Positions 16,921-26,867 of a stretch of 64,000 bases of DNA are shown piece by piece. The notes under the pieces were generated by a model that did no database searches, was not told the DNA's origin, and saw only the letters and a list, made by a program, of their open reading frames with translations. The translations under genes were made by a program, and so were the position numbers. Positions within the stretch are counted from its first letter, which is position 1, and every line of letters starts with the position of its first letter. The DNA is from Salegentibacter sp. 24 (GTDB taxonomy: Bacteria > Bacteroidota > Bacteroidia > Flavobacteriales > Flavobacteriaceae), in assembly GCF_004362395.1 (NCBI RefSeq), contig NZ_SNWE01000005.1:157650-221649 (forward strand), in the 5' to 3' direction.

Positions 16921-19380
16921 TTAGGAAGATTCAAGATGCTGCATAGCCTGTTCCATATCAATCCCTTTTTCCAGCACCGGGGAAAACAAATCTCCTTTTT
17001 TCTGAATTCGCTGCGGCATATCTTTAATGGTAAAATCCAGGATGTTAAGTCCGCTTTTTACTTCTTTCCATTCCAGGGGAGCAGAAACTGGAGCGCCAGG
17101 TTTGGGACGGGCGCAATAAGCTGAAGCCAAAGTTTGACCTCTTCTGTTTTGTAAATAATCCAGGTATATTTTATCTTTTCTTTTCTTCTTTGCCCGGTCC
17201 ATACTGGTTATTGCAGGAACTTTTTCTGCAATATAATAGCACAATAATTTTGTGAAATCCCGAGCTTCCTCATAAGAATAATTAGCTCCTAAAGGAATAT
17301 AAATATGCAACCCGCTGGAGCCGGAAGTTTTGCAATAAGATTTAATTTTTGCCGAGTCCATTACTTCTTTTGCTGCCAGGGCAACTTCGATAACTTCTTC
17401 AAAAGTATTTTTATCGGAAGGATCTAAATCTATTACTGTATAATCTGGAAAATCGAGCTTTTTAAGCCGAGAATTCCAGGGATTGATTTCTATACAACCT
17501 AAATTCGCCATATATAAAAGCGTGGCCTCATTCTGGCATACCAGATATTCGATATCTTTTTTTGAAGACTCTGAATAAATATCTGTGGTCTCTACCCAAT
17601 CGGGTAAATTTCCCTCATTATCCTTTTGATAGAATCCCTGCTTATTAATGCCATTAGGATGCCTGTGCAAGTTCTGCGGACGATCTTTTAAATGAGGCAA
17701 CATCATTTCTGAGACCTGGATGTAATAATCTATCAAATCGTATTTTCTAAAGCCAGAATCGGGCCAGTATACTTTTTCCAGGTTTGTTAAGGGTACATCT
17801 TTACCATCAATTTGAAGGCTCTCTCCCGATATCCTTTTAGCACTTGATTTTTTAGGCTTTTTTTCTTCTGAAACCTTTTTTGCAGTAAACTCATCAGCTG
17901 AAATTTCTTCCGGTTCTTTATCTTTCCGTAAAGCTTTAAAAACGGGATGTCGAAGTTTGCCAGTTTTCGTGATCTCTGAATATTTAACCTCAGCAATCAA
18001 ATCAGGTCTTATCCAAACCGGTTCCCTGCCTTTTAAATTTATTTTTTCTGAAAAAGGAGAGGTTTTTCGTTCCCTTCTTTTAAACTTTCTCAGTAATTCC
18101 TTTTGTTCTTCATTAGAAAAACCGGTACCGCAGTTTCCTATATATTTTAGATCTTCGCCTTTGTAAGCACCCATAATCAAAGAACCAAAAACAGCTCCTT
18201 GAGAAGTGGTGTACCCACATATGATTACTTCCCGGCTGTTTTCACCTTTTAACTTAAGCCATTTATCGGTCCTGTAACCTGGAGTATAAGTAGCATCGGC
18301 TTTTTTAGCAATAATACCTTCCATCCCCATTTCTATTGCTTTGTTATAGAACGCGCTACCCATGCCTTCAATATGATCGCAATACTGCACCAACTCCAAG
18401 TCCTCTAAAACTTCGGGAATCAAGCTTTTTCGTTCTAAAAGTGGCAAATCCAACATCGCATGTCCATTAAGATAGAGCATATCAAACACATAATATCGAA
18501 GTGATCCTGGGGTATCTTCATTATAATTTTGTAAAGCCTGAAACTGAGGCATCCCATCTTTGTTTAAAACCACAATCTCTCCATCCAATACCACATCATT
18601 TTCAAGCCTCTTTAAATCGTTGACCAGGTTGGGAAACTTGGAATTAAATGAAATTCCATTACGGGAATAAATATCTACTTTACCATCCTCTATGTTGGCT
18701 AAAGCCCGATATCCATCCCATTTTAATTCGTAAATCCAATCAGGATCATTAAAAATTTTGTTTCCGGTGGTGGCCAGCATTGGTTTTATAAATTCCGATG
18801 GTTTTATTTTTCTGATTTTCCCACCTGCTTTTTCTTTTGTTGTAGTATCATCAGGTTTATTTGCAAAAACTTCGGCGTCATAATCTAAATCGGTTGCATA
18901 GTCATCTTTCTTCTTTATCAACAACCACTGGTTTTGCTTCTCTCCCCTATTGGTTTTTACCAGCGCGAATTCACCTTTAATTTTGCTTCCGGTTACTACG
19001 ATTTTTATGTTTCCATCTTGCCATTGTTTCTCAAGTTTTTCTTTTGTACCTGAAGCAGCTTTAAATGTCCCTTTATCCCAAATTTGCATTTCCCCGGCCC
19101 CATAATTTCCCTTTGGAATTGTACCTTCAAAATGTAAATATTTAACCGGATGGTCTTCTGTTTCAATGGCGAGTCTCTTATCTGCAGGATTCATGGAGGG
19201 GCCCTTGGGAACAGCCCAACTCTTAAGAACACCATCCATTTCCAGGCGTAAATCATAATGCAAGCGGGTCGCCTGGTGCCGCTGAACTACAAAACGACCC
19301 CGGTTATCGGTAGAGAAATCGGCACCCGGTTCAGGAGTGTTTTTAAAGTTTCGTTTTTTCTTGTAATCCTCTAAACCCAT
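16921..19380 (-). CDS. ligD: ATP-dependent DNA ligase D
   Basis: An 819-residue multidomain NHEJ enzyme ordered phosphoesterase, ligase, polymerase. The 3'-phosphoesterase (about 20-150) shows RHQATRLHYDLRLE and the conserved HFEGTIPKGNYG. The ligase core starts near 200 with the adenylated lysine in YELKWDGYRA and continues with DGEIVVL and GMEGIIAKK. The polymerase/primase part (about 540-815) contains DYYIQV, YTVIDLDPSD with its metal-binding Asp pair, and KTSGSSGLHIYIPL. It processes and seals broken ends together with Ku. It follows the Ku gene by 3 bp, so the two form an operon with the small gene upstream. Confidence 0.95.
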   Translation of the reverse strand: MGLEDYKKKRNFKNTPEPGADFSTDNRGRFVVQRHQATRLHYDLRLEMDGVLKSWAVPKGPSMNPADKRLAIETEDHPVKYLHFEGTIPKGNYGAGEMQIWDKGTFKAASGTKEKLEKQWQDGNIKIVVTGSKIKGEFALVKTNRGEKQNQWLLIKKKDDYATDLDYDAEVFANKPDDTTTKEKAGGKIRKIKPSEFIKPMLATTGNKIFNDPDWIYELKWDGYRALANIEDGKVDIYSRNGISFNSKFPNLVNDLKRLENDVVLDGEIVVLNKDGMPQFQALQNYNEDTPGSLRYYVFDMLYLNGHAMLDLPLLERKSLIPEVLEDLELVQYCDHIEGMGSAFYNKAIEMGMEGIIAKKADATYTPGYRTDKWLKLKGENSREVIICGYTTSQGAVFGSLIMGAYKGEDLKYIGNCGTGFSNEEQKELLRKFKRRERKTSPFSEKINLKGREPVWIRPDLIAEVKYSEITKTGKLRHPVFKALRKDKEPEEISADEFTAKKVSEEKKPKKSSAKRISGESLQIDGKDVPLTNLEKVYWPDSGFRKYDLIDYYIQVSEMMLPHLKDRPQNLHRHPNGINKQGFYQKDNEGNLPDWVETTDIYSESSKKDIEYLVCQNEATLLYMANLGCIEINPWNSRLKKLDFPDYTVIDLDPSDKNTFEEVIEVALAAKEVMDSAKIKSYCKTSGSSGLHIYIPLGANYSYEEARDFTKLLCYYIAEKVPAITSMDRAKKKRKDKIYLDYLQNRRGQTLASAYCARPKPGAPVSAPLEWKEVKSGLNILDFTIKDMPQRIQKKGDLFSPVLEKGIDMEQAMQHLESS

Positions 19381-19383
19381 TGC

Positions 19384-20160
19384 CTACGATGCTTTGGACT
19401 TTTTCTTTTTGTCAAGACTTGCCTTTAATTTCGCCATAAGGTCTTTTGCCTGGGTAGGTTCGTCCTTAAACTTTTGGGGCTTAGGTTTCTTGCCCGTACT
19501 TTTAGACTCGATAATTTTCATTAACTGATCATTGTATACATCCTTGAATTTATCTGGTTCAAATTCCGTAGTGTACTGCTCAATTAGCGAAATTGCCATA
19601 TCAACTTCTTTTTTAGCCACTTTGGTTGTTGGTAACTTCAGGTCTTTAACTTCCCTTATTTCATTAGCGAATCTAATCACGTGAAGGACCAGGGCTTTGT
19701 CATAAACCCCAACCAGGCTTAGATGTTCCTTTTGTCGCATGACAAAAGTAGCCACCCCTAGTTTTCCAGTTTTTTTAAGAGCGTCGCGAAGCAAGTTATA
19801 GGATTTACTCCCTTCTTTCTGAGGTTCCAAAAAATAAGGTTTTTTATAAAGAACCTCGGCAACATCATCTTCAGCCACAAACTCCTCAATATCTATCGTT
19901 TTACTTTTTTTAAGATTGGCATTTTCGAAATCTTCCTTTTCCAATACGATATAATCTTCGTTTTTTTTATAACCTTTCACGATATCTTTCCATTCTACCT
20001 CCTTTCCGGTATCTTCATTGACACGTTTATATCGTATACGGGCATTGTCGTTTCTGTCCAGCATATCAAGGTCGAGTTTTCTGTCCTCAGATGCCGAATA
20101 TAATTTTACCGGTATTGAAACCAGTCCGAAGCTTATCGAGCCATTCCAGATAGACCTCAT
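19384..20160 (-). CDS. ku: Ku protein, non-homologous end joining
   Basis: A 258-residue bacterial Ku. It begins with the invariant MRSIWNGSISFGLVSIPVKLY and has ..RIRYKRV...G.EV, YFLEP near residue 112 and LR.ALKKTG, all in the homodimeric ring domain. The C-terminal 40 residues are lysine-rich (KKKKSKAS), as in tails that contact DNA and recruit LigD. It binds DNA ends and brings LigD, encoded 3 bp downstream. The stop of the small upstream gene is 1 bp away, so the three genes are one transcription unit. Confidence 0.96.
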   Translation of the reverse strand: MRSIWNGSISFGLVSIPVKLYSASEDRKLDLDMLDRNDNARIRYKRVNEDTGKEVEWKDIVKGYKKNEDYIVLEKEDFENANLKKSKTIDIEEFVAEDDVAEVLYKKPYFLEPQKEGSKSYNLLRDALKKTGKLGVATFVMRQKEHLSLVGVYDKALVLHVIRFANEIREVKDLKLPTTKVAKKEVDMAISLIEQYTTEFEPDKFKDVYNDQLMKIIESKSTGKKPKPQKFKDEPTQAKDLMAKLKASLDKKKKSKAS

Positions 20161-20161
20161 T

Positions 20162-20410
20162 CTAGTGATTTCTAAGAGCTTTAATTAACTCGTCCTTGGT
20201 CATGTCACTTCTACCTTCAATCCCGACCTCCTGGGCTTTCTTGTAGAGTTCTTCCTTAGTACGTTCTTCATATTTATCAGCCTTCCCTCCTTTTTCTCCG
20301 GAGTCGGAATCGTTTGCTATCCTCGCGGCTTTAGACTTGCTCATCCCTTTTTCGCGAAGTTCTTCATACTGTTCATCATTCTTAATTGATGGTCCGTGAT
20401 CTTTAGCCAT
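20162..20410 (-). CDS. Small basic-acidic protein with C-terminal Rho-N-like motif (DUF7218-like)
   Basis: An 82-residue hydrophilic protein. Residues 1-40 contain KAARIAND and the start DHGPSIKNDEQYEEL, a pattern I know from DUF7218-type proteins; residues about 48-82 (KEELYKKAQEVGIEGRSDMT) form a Rho N-terminal/SAP-like helical motif that usually binds nucleic acid. It is the first gene of the Ku-LigD operon with 1 bp spacing, so a helper role at DNA ends is an attractive inference but is not shown by sequence. Confidence 0.72.
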   Translation of the reverse strand: MAKDHGPSIKNDEQYEELREKGMSKSKAARIANDSDSGEKGGKADKYEERTKEELYKKAQEVGIEGRSDMTKDELIKALRNH

Positions 20411-20618
20411 AATATGAGATTTTGATTAATATAAAATTTCCAATTAAAATTAAAGGAATTATAACGGAAGCTTAGTTGTAGCTATGTTAAAATTAGATTG
20501 TCCGTTCCATATCAAAACTTTAAGGAATAAACAACAAAGCTTTACCACTCATTTAACTTGTTTTAAAGCACTTAGCTTATACTTTTATCAAACAATTTTA
20601 ACCATTAAGTATTTAATT

Positions 20619-21101
20619 ATGAAAAAATTAGAAGATTTATTCGAACACCAGTTAAAGGATCTTTACAGCGCCGAAAGTCAACTTATAAAAGCTTTACCAA
20701 AGATGGCTAAGGCTGCCAATGACAGCAAATTAAAAAAAGCATTTGAGGACCATTTAGAAGAAACCAAGGAACAAAAAAAACGCCTGGAAGATATTAGTAA
20801 AGATCTAGGTTTTAAACCAACCGGCGAAGAATGCAAAGCGATGAAAGGCCTTATTGAAGAAGCCGAAGCTTTCCTAAAAGAAGATGCTGATGACAAGGTA
20901 AGGGATGCAGGAATTATTGCAGACGCACAGCGTGTTGAACATTACGAAATCTCTGCTTATGGCACTTTAGTACGATATGCCAAAGAACTGGGACATAAAG
21001 ATGTAGCGACCAAGTTACAAAAAACACTGGACGAAGAATACACAGCCGACCAGGACCTCAATAAACTCGCTGAAAAACGAGTAAATAAAAAAGCCAAATA
21101 A
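20619..21101 (+). CDS. YciE/YciF-type ferritin-like protein (DUF892)
   Basis: A 160-residue all-helical ferritin-like protein. It opens with the family signature LEDLFEHQLKDLYSAESQL (one residue longer than quoted includes I) and has EDHLEETKEQKKRLE and AQRVEHYEISAYGTL, which supply Glu/His ligands of a possible di-metal site. The start is set at the ATG at 20619; the longer reading frame from 20484 has no family match upstream. It is divergent from the NHEJ operon and followed by a strong bidirectional terminator. YciF-type proteins respond to osmotic or oxidative stress in other bacteria; that role is inferred here. Confidence 0.87.
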   Translation: MKKLEDLFEHQLKDLYSAESQLIKALPKMAKAANDSKLKKAFEDHLEETKEQKKRLEDISKDLGFKPTGEECKAMKGLIEEAEAFLKEDADDKVRDAGIIADAQRVEHYEISAYGTLVRYAKELGHKDVATKLQKTLDEEYTADQDLNKLAEKRVNKKAK

Positions 21102-21110
21102 AATTTATAA

Positions 21111-21146
21111 AAAAAGCCCGGTTTACAAGAGATTGCCGGGCTTTTT
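21111..21146. terminator. Bidirectional intrinsic terminator
   Basis: AAAAAGCCCGG (21111-21121) and CCGGGCTTTTT (21136-21146) form an 11-bp stem with A and T runs at both sides. It serves the ferritin-like gene (plus) and the pyrophosphatase gene hppA (minus). Confidence 0.92.
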
Positions 21147-21165
21147 AATTTAAACTGAAAATTTA

Positions 21166-23607
21166 TCAGGCTTTATCTTTTAAGTTCTGCACCTGATTTT
21201 CTACTTCAGCCTTTGTGCCGGTAAAGGTTTTTTGCTGAATTTTCGTTTCACCATTTGTTGTATTAGTAGTAATTATCTTTACTCTTGCAATGGTTTTATT
21301 CCCCCGTGAAGTCATATTCACCTGAATTTCTTCTGAAAGATCTACAGTGGCCACCTCAGCATTTATGTGTTGTTCTAATTCAGTGGAAGCTTCATCGTTT
21401 GGGACGCTGGTGTCGGTATGGCCTCCTAAAATTGGCGCTATTACCAGGCCAATTAAACAGGTTAGTTTAATTAATATATTCATCGAAGGCCCTGAGGTAT
21501 CTTTAAATGGATCTCCTACCGTATCTCCGGTTACAGCCGCCTTATGAGCCTCTGAACCTTTATAGGTCATTTCCCCGTTAATCATTACCCCGGCTTCAAA
21601 AGACTTTTTAGCATTGTCCCAGGCACCGCCAGCATTATTCTGAAAGATTGCCCAAAGTACACCGCTTACCGTAACACCGGCCATATATCCCCCAAGCATT
21701 TCAGCAATTAAAACATTTTCATAACCAAAAAGCATTGGAAGAAGTGTGATAGCAATAGGAAAACCAATAGTCAAAACCCCGGGAAGCAACATTTCTTTTA
21801 AGGCTGCTTCGGTGGAAATTGCAACGCATTTATCATATTCCGGTTTTGCGGTTCCTTCCATAATGCCGGGAATACTTCTAAATTGCCGTCTTACTTCCTC
21901 AACCATTTTCATCGCTGCCTTTCCTACAGATTTCATAGCCAAAGCTGAAAAGACCACAGGGACCATGCCACCGATAAAGAGCATTGCCAGAACTGGAGCT
22001 TTAAAAATATTAATACCATCAATTCCGGTAAAAGTCACATAAGCTGCAAAAAGGGCAAGAGAGGTAAGGGCTGCAGAGGCGATTGCAAAACCTTTTCCGG
22101 TAGCTGCAGTAGTATTTCCAACGGAATCAAGTATATCTGTACGTTCCCTAACCTCAGCCGGAAGTTCACTCATTTCTGCGATTCCACCGGCATTATCGGC
22201 AATCGGTCCAAAAGCATCAATTGCCAACTGCATGGCAGTAGTAGCCATCATCGCTGAAGCTGCTAAAGCAACCCCATAGAATCCAGCAAAAGCATAAGAA
22301 GCCCAAATTGCCAGGGCAAATAATAAAACCGAAAGAAAGGTAGAAATCATCCCAGTAGCAAGACCGGCTATAATATTTGTACCAGCACCTGTACTGGAGT
22401 TCTGAACAATGGAAAGTACCGGTTTTTTCCCAAGCCCTGTATAATATTCGGTTACGGCAGAAATTACGCCTCCAACCACGATTCCAACCAAACAGGCATA
22501 AAACACTCTGATTGATGCGATATCTACAAACTCAAAACCTTCAGCTCCACCTATAAAAAAACCCATAGTTAGAGTTTCCTTGGGCAGCATCCAGATAACC
22601 AGAAAATAACTAGCTACGGCAACCAGTGCAATGGCTGTCCAGTTACCTATATTTAATGCTTTTTGAACTTCGGCCTCTTTAGCCGAGTTACTACTTATCT
22701 TAACTAATAGTGTACCGATTATGGAAATGATAATCCCAGCACCGGCAATAGCCATAGGCAATAAAATAGGGCCAATTCCTCCAAACCCGGAATCAACGAT
22801 ATTTCCACCCATATCTTCAATAATATAATTTCCTAAAACCATAGCTGCAAGGACGGTGGCAACATAACTTCCGAAGAGATCGGCTCCCATTCCGGCCACA
22901 TCCCCTACATTGTCCCCCACATTATCGGCGATGGTCGCTGGATTACGCGGATCATCTTCTGGAATCCCAGCTTCTACTTTTCCCACTAAATCAGCGCCCA
23001 CATCGGCGGCTTTGGTATAAATCCCTCCTCCTACACGAGCGAAAAGGGCAATCGATTCTGCACCTAATGAAAATCCGGCAAGGGTTTCCAGAACTACGGT
23101 CATTTGTGCGGTATTAGTCCACTGCCCGCCCATAAAGTAATGATAGAATAGGATAAAAAAAGCGGTTAATCCGAGCACAGCTAATCCGGCCACACCAAGC
23201 CCCATAACGGTCCCACCACCAAAGGAAACTTTTAATGCCTGTGGCAAACTAGTTCTTGCCGCCTGGGTGGTACGCACATTGGTTTGGGTAGCGATCTTCA
23301 TTCCCATATTTCCTGCTAATGCAGAGAAAAAGGCTCCAAAAATAAAGGCAACGATAATAAGATAGTGGGTGGTCGGTACCACGTAGGCAATAGCTGCAAG
23401 GGCTATACTGGCTCCAACCACAAAAAAGCTAAGTAATTTATATTCTGCATTTAAAAAGGCGAGAGCCCCTTCATAAATGTGCGACGCAATATCTTTCATC
23501 TTACCGTCTCCGGCGTCCTGTTTCATGACCCAGGATCTTTTAAGCCACATATAAATAAGCCCTATAATAGCCAATATTGCAGGCATATAAATCATCATTT
23601 CTTCCAT
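21166..23607 (-). CDS. hppA: Membrane-bound ion-pumping pyrophosphatase
   Basis: An 813-residue polytopic pump with about 16 transmembrane segments that couples pyrophosphate hydrolysis to H+ or Na+ export. Signature segments are [35 protein letters not shown] and [13 protein letters not shown]. The Ala and Gly in the last motif (where K+-independent enzymes have Lys and Thr) indicate the K+-dependent subclass. The C-terminal 80 residues after HTDTSV extend past the last membrane helix with a predicted beta-rich tail, not common to all members. A soluble pyrophosphatase gene follows upstream on the same strand. Ion specificity is not decided. Confidence 0.95.
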   Translation of the reverse strand: MEEMMIYMPAILAIIGLIYMWLKRSWVMKQDAGDGKMKDIASHIYEGALAFLNAEYKLLSFFVVGASIALAAIAYVVPTTHYLIIVAFIFGAFFSALAGNMGMKIATQTNVRTTQAARTSLPQALKVSFGGGTVMGLGVAGLAVLGLTAFFILFYHYFMGGQWTNTAQMTVVLETLAGFSLGAESIALFARVGGGIYTKAADVGADLVGKVEAGIPEDDPRNPATIADNVGDNVGDVAGMGADLFGSYVATVLAAMVLGNYIIEDMGGNIVDSGFGGIGPILLPMAIAGAGIIISIIGTLLVKISSNSAKEAEVQKALNIGNWTAIALVAVASYFLVIWMLPKETLTMGFFIGGAEGFEFVDIASIRVFYACLVGIVVGGVISAVTEYYTGLGKKPVLSIVQNSSTGAGTNIIAGLATGMISTFLSVLLFALAIWASYAFAGFYGVALAASAMMATTAMQLAIDAFGPIADNAGGIAEMSELPAEVRERTDILDSVGNTTAATGKGFAIASAALTSLALFAAYVTFTGIDGINIFKAPVLAMLFIGGMVPVVFSALAMKSVGKAAMKMVEEVRRQFRSIPGIMEGTAKPEYDKCVAISTEAALKEMLLPGVLTIGFPIAITLLPMLFGYENVLIAEMLGGYMAGVTVSGVLWAIFQNNAGGAWDNAKKSFEAGVMINGEMTYKGSEAHKAAVTGDTVGDPFKDTSGPSMNILIKLTCLIGLVIAPILGGHTDTSVPNDEASTELEQHINAEVATVDLSEEIQVNMTSRGNKTIARVKIITTNTTNGETKIQQKTFTGTKAEVENQVQNLKDKA

Positions 23608-23721
23608 ATTACTTGTTAAGTTTTAGTTAATATGGCTAATGTAGTGAAATCAATGATAATTAAAAAAGCAATAACTTTTTAAGGTTATTGCTCTTAATTT
23701 ATCAAAAATACGTAGATAAAA

Positions 23722-24240
23722 TTATGGTTGTATCCCAAAGCGATCCTTATCGCCATCATAATTATCAAAGCGTTCTATACAATCTTTGATAATTTTACGG
23801 GCTTCCTTAGCATCACCCCAACCACCAACGTCTACTTTTTTCTTTTCCAAATCTTTATAAACCTTAAAGAAATGTTCAATTTCTTTAATCATATGGCCAT
23901 TTAATTCCTTTAGATCATTTAACCTATTCCAGATAGGATCAGAAACAGGCACACAAATAATTTTCTCATCGGGACCCTTTTCATCGGCCATGTGAAAGAC
24001 TCCAATTGGCTTCACTTCCATTACCACCCCAGGAAAAGTTGGTTCGCTCACCAATACTAAAACATCGAGCGGATCACTGTCCAAGGCGAGCGTATTTGGA
24101 ATAAAGCCGTAATCAGCTGGATACATCATTGAAGAAAAGATCATCCTGTCGTAACGGACCTTCTTCAATTCAAAATCATATTCATATTTGTTTCTACTCC
24201 CTTTTGGGATCTCTATTAATACATCAAAACTTTCTGACAT
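23722..24240 (-). CDS. ppa: Inorganic pyrophosphatase (family I, soluble)
   Basis: A 172-residue family I pyrophosphatase, cytoplasmic, hydrolysing PPi to phosphate. It has EIPKGSRNKYEYD at the N-terminus, YPADYGFIPNTLALDSDPLDVLV with the metal-binding Asp cluster near residues 48-70, and the conserved DEKIICVP. The start at MSESFDV is preferred over an upstream ATG (24273) that adds eleven basic residues not seen in the family. It is transcribed before hppA on the same strand with a 114-bp gap, so cells carry both a heat-losing and an energy-conserving way to use PPi, side by side. Confidence 0.95.
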   Translation of the reverse strand: MSESFDVLIEIPKGSRNKYEYDFELKKVRYDRMIFSSMMYPADYGFIPNTLALDSDPLDVLVLVSEPTFPGVVMEVKPIGVFHMADEKGPDEKIICVPVSDPIWNRLNDLKELNGHMIKEIEHFFKVYKDLEKKKVDVGGWGDAKEARKIIKDCIERFDNYDGDKDRFGIQP

Positions 24241-24304
24241 TCTTCTTTTTTTTTCACATTTTAAGGGCGACAAATATAGTGAAAATCAAGATTAAATAGG
24301 CTCA

Positions 24305-26803
24305 TTAAAAGTGAAAACCAAAGGAAGCAGTTATTGCGAAAGTTCTGGCGTTTGGAATATGCAGGTAATTACCTCTAAAATGCGCCGTTATACTCAGAAA
24401 TTTAAGGATGTTTCCTACACCCACACTATATTCATAGTAAGGCTCCCTGTCTGGAGCCCGTAGTAAAATTCCTGACGCATTCATTATTTTATTTTTTTCA
24501 GAAATTCCCCCCCACACCGTTCTAAAACCTACTAACTCTCTTAAATTTAATTCACGCAGAAGTGGAATCCTGGCAAATAATCTTCCGTTGAAATTATGGT
24601 TAAAATGCGCTGAAATATAAGTATCGGTTACAAATTCATAGAAATTAAGCACAGGAAAGGAATTTTTCATAGCAAAGAAAGTTTGGTTTCCAGGCACAAC
24701 ATTTAAAAGTCCTAAAGGAACCTGACCAAAGGTTTTTCCCATCTCCAAACTGGCATTGGCCCTACCGAAACCTCCAATTTGTAATGGCTGGTTATAAAAA
24801 AACTGCAATTTTTTATAATTAAAATCACTGTTTAAAATATTTTTAAGACCTAAAGTATAATTTAAAAAGAAAGTCGGAAATTCATCCTCGTTCACAATAT
24901 TTCGTTCTACCCCGAAGCCTGAGATCTCTCTCCCTGGTGTAAATGTAAAAATGCTGGAAATTTCGGTTTGTTTTATTTCTGAAGCAGTTTCAGTTTGAGA
25001 TTCATCGGTATAATAATCTAAACTAAATGTGGGGGAGGCAGAACTTAGTTCGCGGTAAGAAGCGCCAATGCGAACATTAAAATTATACCATGGGTTAACT
25101 TCAACATTAAAAGTATTTAAATCAATATGACTCAATTTGTTATTATCACCAACGCTTACCAACCCAGAGGAGGCCAAACTACGACCCAAAACATCAGTAG
25201 TATTCGTGGTTAAACTAGCACCGAGCTGATCAATATCGCGCCTTTTTCCACCAGAAATTATTAAACGGGACCGAGCATCTAATAACCATTTTCCCGAAAT
25301 ACCATATTTAAATTTATGATCCTTAAATCCATAAGCTAAATAGCCCTCAATTCGCCAGGGATCGTGCTGCCCAAAATAGGTTCTACCGCCCACACGGGCT
25401 CTAAAACCTTCTACCTGATTATAATCAAATATTGTATAAACCGGACCAAAATCCCAGCCATCAAATTCTACATATCCAGATTCGGCGATAGTGGCGATAT
25501 CATATACTCTTCGAAAAGCTGGTACTCTTGTTAGACTATCTAACATGACATAAATATCTTCCTCGCTCTTATTTAGCCTTTCCAGCCGATTTTCTTCCCA
25601 AAAAACCTTGTCCCGTTTATAAACCTCTGCGTTAAATCTATAAGCTCTTTTATCATAAAATCCATCAGGTTTTTCCTTATTGAATTTGTACTGATCAAAA
25701 ACCTGGGTGCGCTTGGCATAAATTCCTTTTGCGTTTTCATCCTTAGTAAGGGAAAAATTTGCCTGGAAATAATCTTTGGAAATCAAAAAAATAGAATCGT
25801 TAAGGACATCGAATTCCTGTTCAATATACAGTTCATTTACCCAGTTAATATTAGCATCACGGGAAGCTTTCAAGTTAATTTTTTTTATGGCCCAGGTGGT
25901 GTCGTTCACCCAAAAATCACCCTTAAAAGTGAGTTCATTTTCACGTCTTGGATAATAAATTATATTATAACTCCATTTATTATCTATATAAGCGCTATCA
26001 CTCAAAACGTAATTATAATTATCAACACCTGTGGTAGAGAGCGGACTCACGAAACTTTTGTCAAAAACCTTGATATAGTTGTCATAGACGTTGTATCGAT
26101 CATAAACGTCTTTTATGGCCGCTATTAAATTTTGGTTCTGTTCAAAGCCGGAATTCTTATTACCCAGAAGGTCTACGCGCTTTTCCCCATCAACATTATC
26201 TCCATAAACCATGGAAACGGATTCGTTAATAAATACCGGCAAGTAACTTTTTCCTGAAATTCTATTGGTATCCGCATAATCGAAGATAAATTCCATCCCG
26301 TTAAAAACGGGGTTTTTCACCACGGAGCTATCTATTCCATCCAAATCAAATTCTAACTTTTCATATATTTTATACTGATATTGTCTAAAGGCAGAAATAC
26401 CATTATTTCGTTTGTTTTTCCAAATTTTCCTTAGAATCGCTAAGGCCGGATTATTCCTTTTAGAAGTTTTACCCCGAACTATCCTTACGGCGTCCAAGGC
26501 AGAAGTTTCTTCCCGCAATTCAATTTCCAGGGATAGATTATTTTTTTTTGGAAGCGGAATAATTTCGGTTTTGTAACCGATAAAAGAAATTTTGAGTTCC
26601 TTATAATCCTTTTCACTTTCCAAATAAAAATCCCCGTTTTCACTAGAAGTTGTCCCTTCCTGGGAATTATTAAAAATGACAGTCACAAAAGGTAGTACCT
26701 GACCATTTTGGTCTTTTACTATACCGCTCACTTTGGTTTGTGATATTCCAATAACACTAACCATCAGAAAAAAAACCGTGAATAAAGTTGATTTATTAAT
26801 CAT
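24305..26803 (-). CDS. DUF5686 outer-membrane protein with carboxypeptidase-like regulatory domain
   Basis: An 832-residue envelope protein. Residues 1-21 are a signal peptide (GISQ cleavage). Residues about 22-105 are a CarboxypepD_reg-like beta-sandwich (KVSGIVKDQNGQVLPFVTV), then the DUF5686 region follows, and the C-terminal half is rich in alternating strands ending in the aromatic FGFHF, the usual beta-barrel assembly signal. Such proteins sit in the outer membrane of Bacteroidota; function is unknown. It starts after the terminator of pdhB, so it is probably transcribed independently. Confidence 0.85.
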   Translation of the reverse strand: MINKSTLFTVFFLMVSVIGISQTKVSGIVKDQNGQVLPFVTVIFNNSQEGTTSSENGDFYLESEKDYKELKISFIGYKTEIIPLPKKNNLSLEIELREETSALDAVRIVRGKTSKRNNPALAILRKIWKNKRNNGISAFRQYQYKIYEKLEFDLDGIDSSVVKNPVFNGMEFIFDYADTNRISGKSYLPVFINESVSMVYGDNVDGEKRVDLLGNKNSGFEQNQNLIAAIKDVYDRYNVYDNYIKVFDKSFVSPLSTTGVDNYNYVLSDSAYIDNKWSYNIIYYPRRENELTFKGDFWVNDTTWAIKKINLKASRDANINWVNELYIEQEFDVLNDSIFLISKDYFQANFSLTKDENAKGIYAKRTQVFDQYKFNKEKPDGFYDKRAYRFNAEVYKRDKVFWEENRLERLNKSEEDIYVMLDSLTRVPAFRRVYDIATIAESGYVEFDGWDFGPVYTIFDYNQVEGFRARVGGRTYFGQHDPWRIEGYLAYGFKDHKFKYGISGKWLLDARSRLIISGGKRRDIDQLGASLTTNTTDVLGRSLASSGLVSVGDNNKLSHIDLNTFNVEVNPWYNFNVRIGASYRELSSASPTFSLDYYTDESQTETASEIKQTEISSIFTFTPGREISGFGVERNIVNEDEFPTFFLNYTLGLKNILNSDFNYKKLQFFYNQPLQIGGFGRANASLEMGKTFGQVPLGLLNVVPGNQTFFAMKNSFPVLNFYEFVTDTYISAHFNHNFNGRLFARIPLLRELNLRELVGFRTVWGGISEKNKIMNASGILLRAPDREPYYEYSVGVGNILKFLSITAHFRGNYLHIPNARTFAITASFGFHF

Positions 26804-26808
26804 AGACC

Positions 26809-26846
26809 AAAAAAAAACTTCACCGAAAAAGCATCCGATGAAGTTT
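26809..26846 (-). terminator. Intrinsic terminator of pdhB
   Basis: On the minus strand AAACTTCA (26846-26839) pairs with TGAAGTTT (26822-26815), followed by nine U residues. It lies between pdhB and the DUF5686 gene. Confidence 0.85.
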
Positions 26847-26867
26847 CAAATTTATAAAGGTTTTCCT

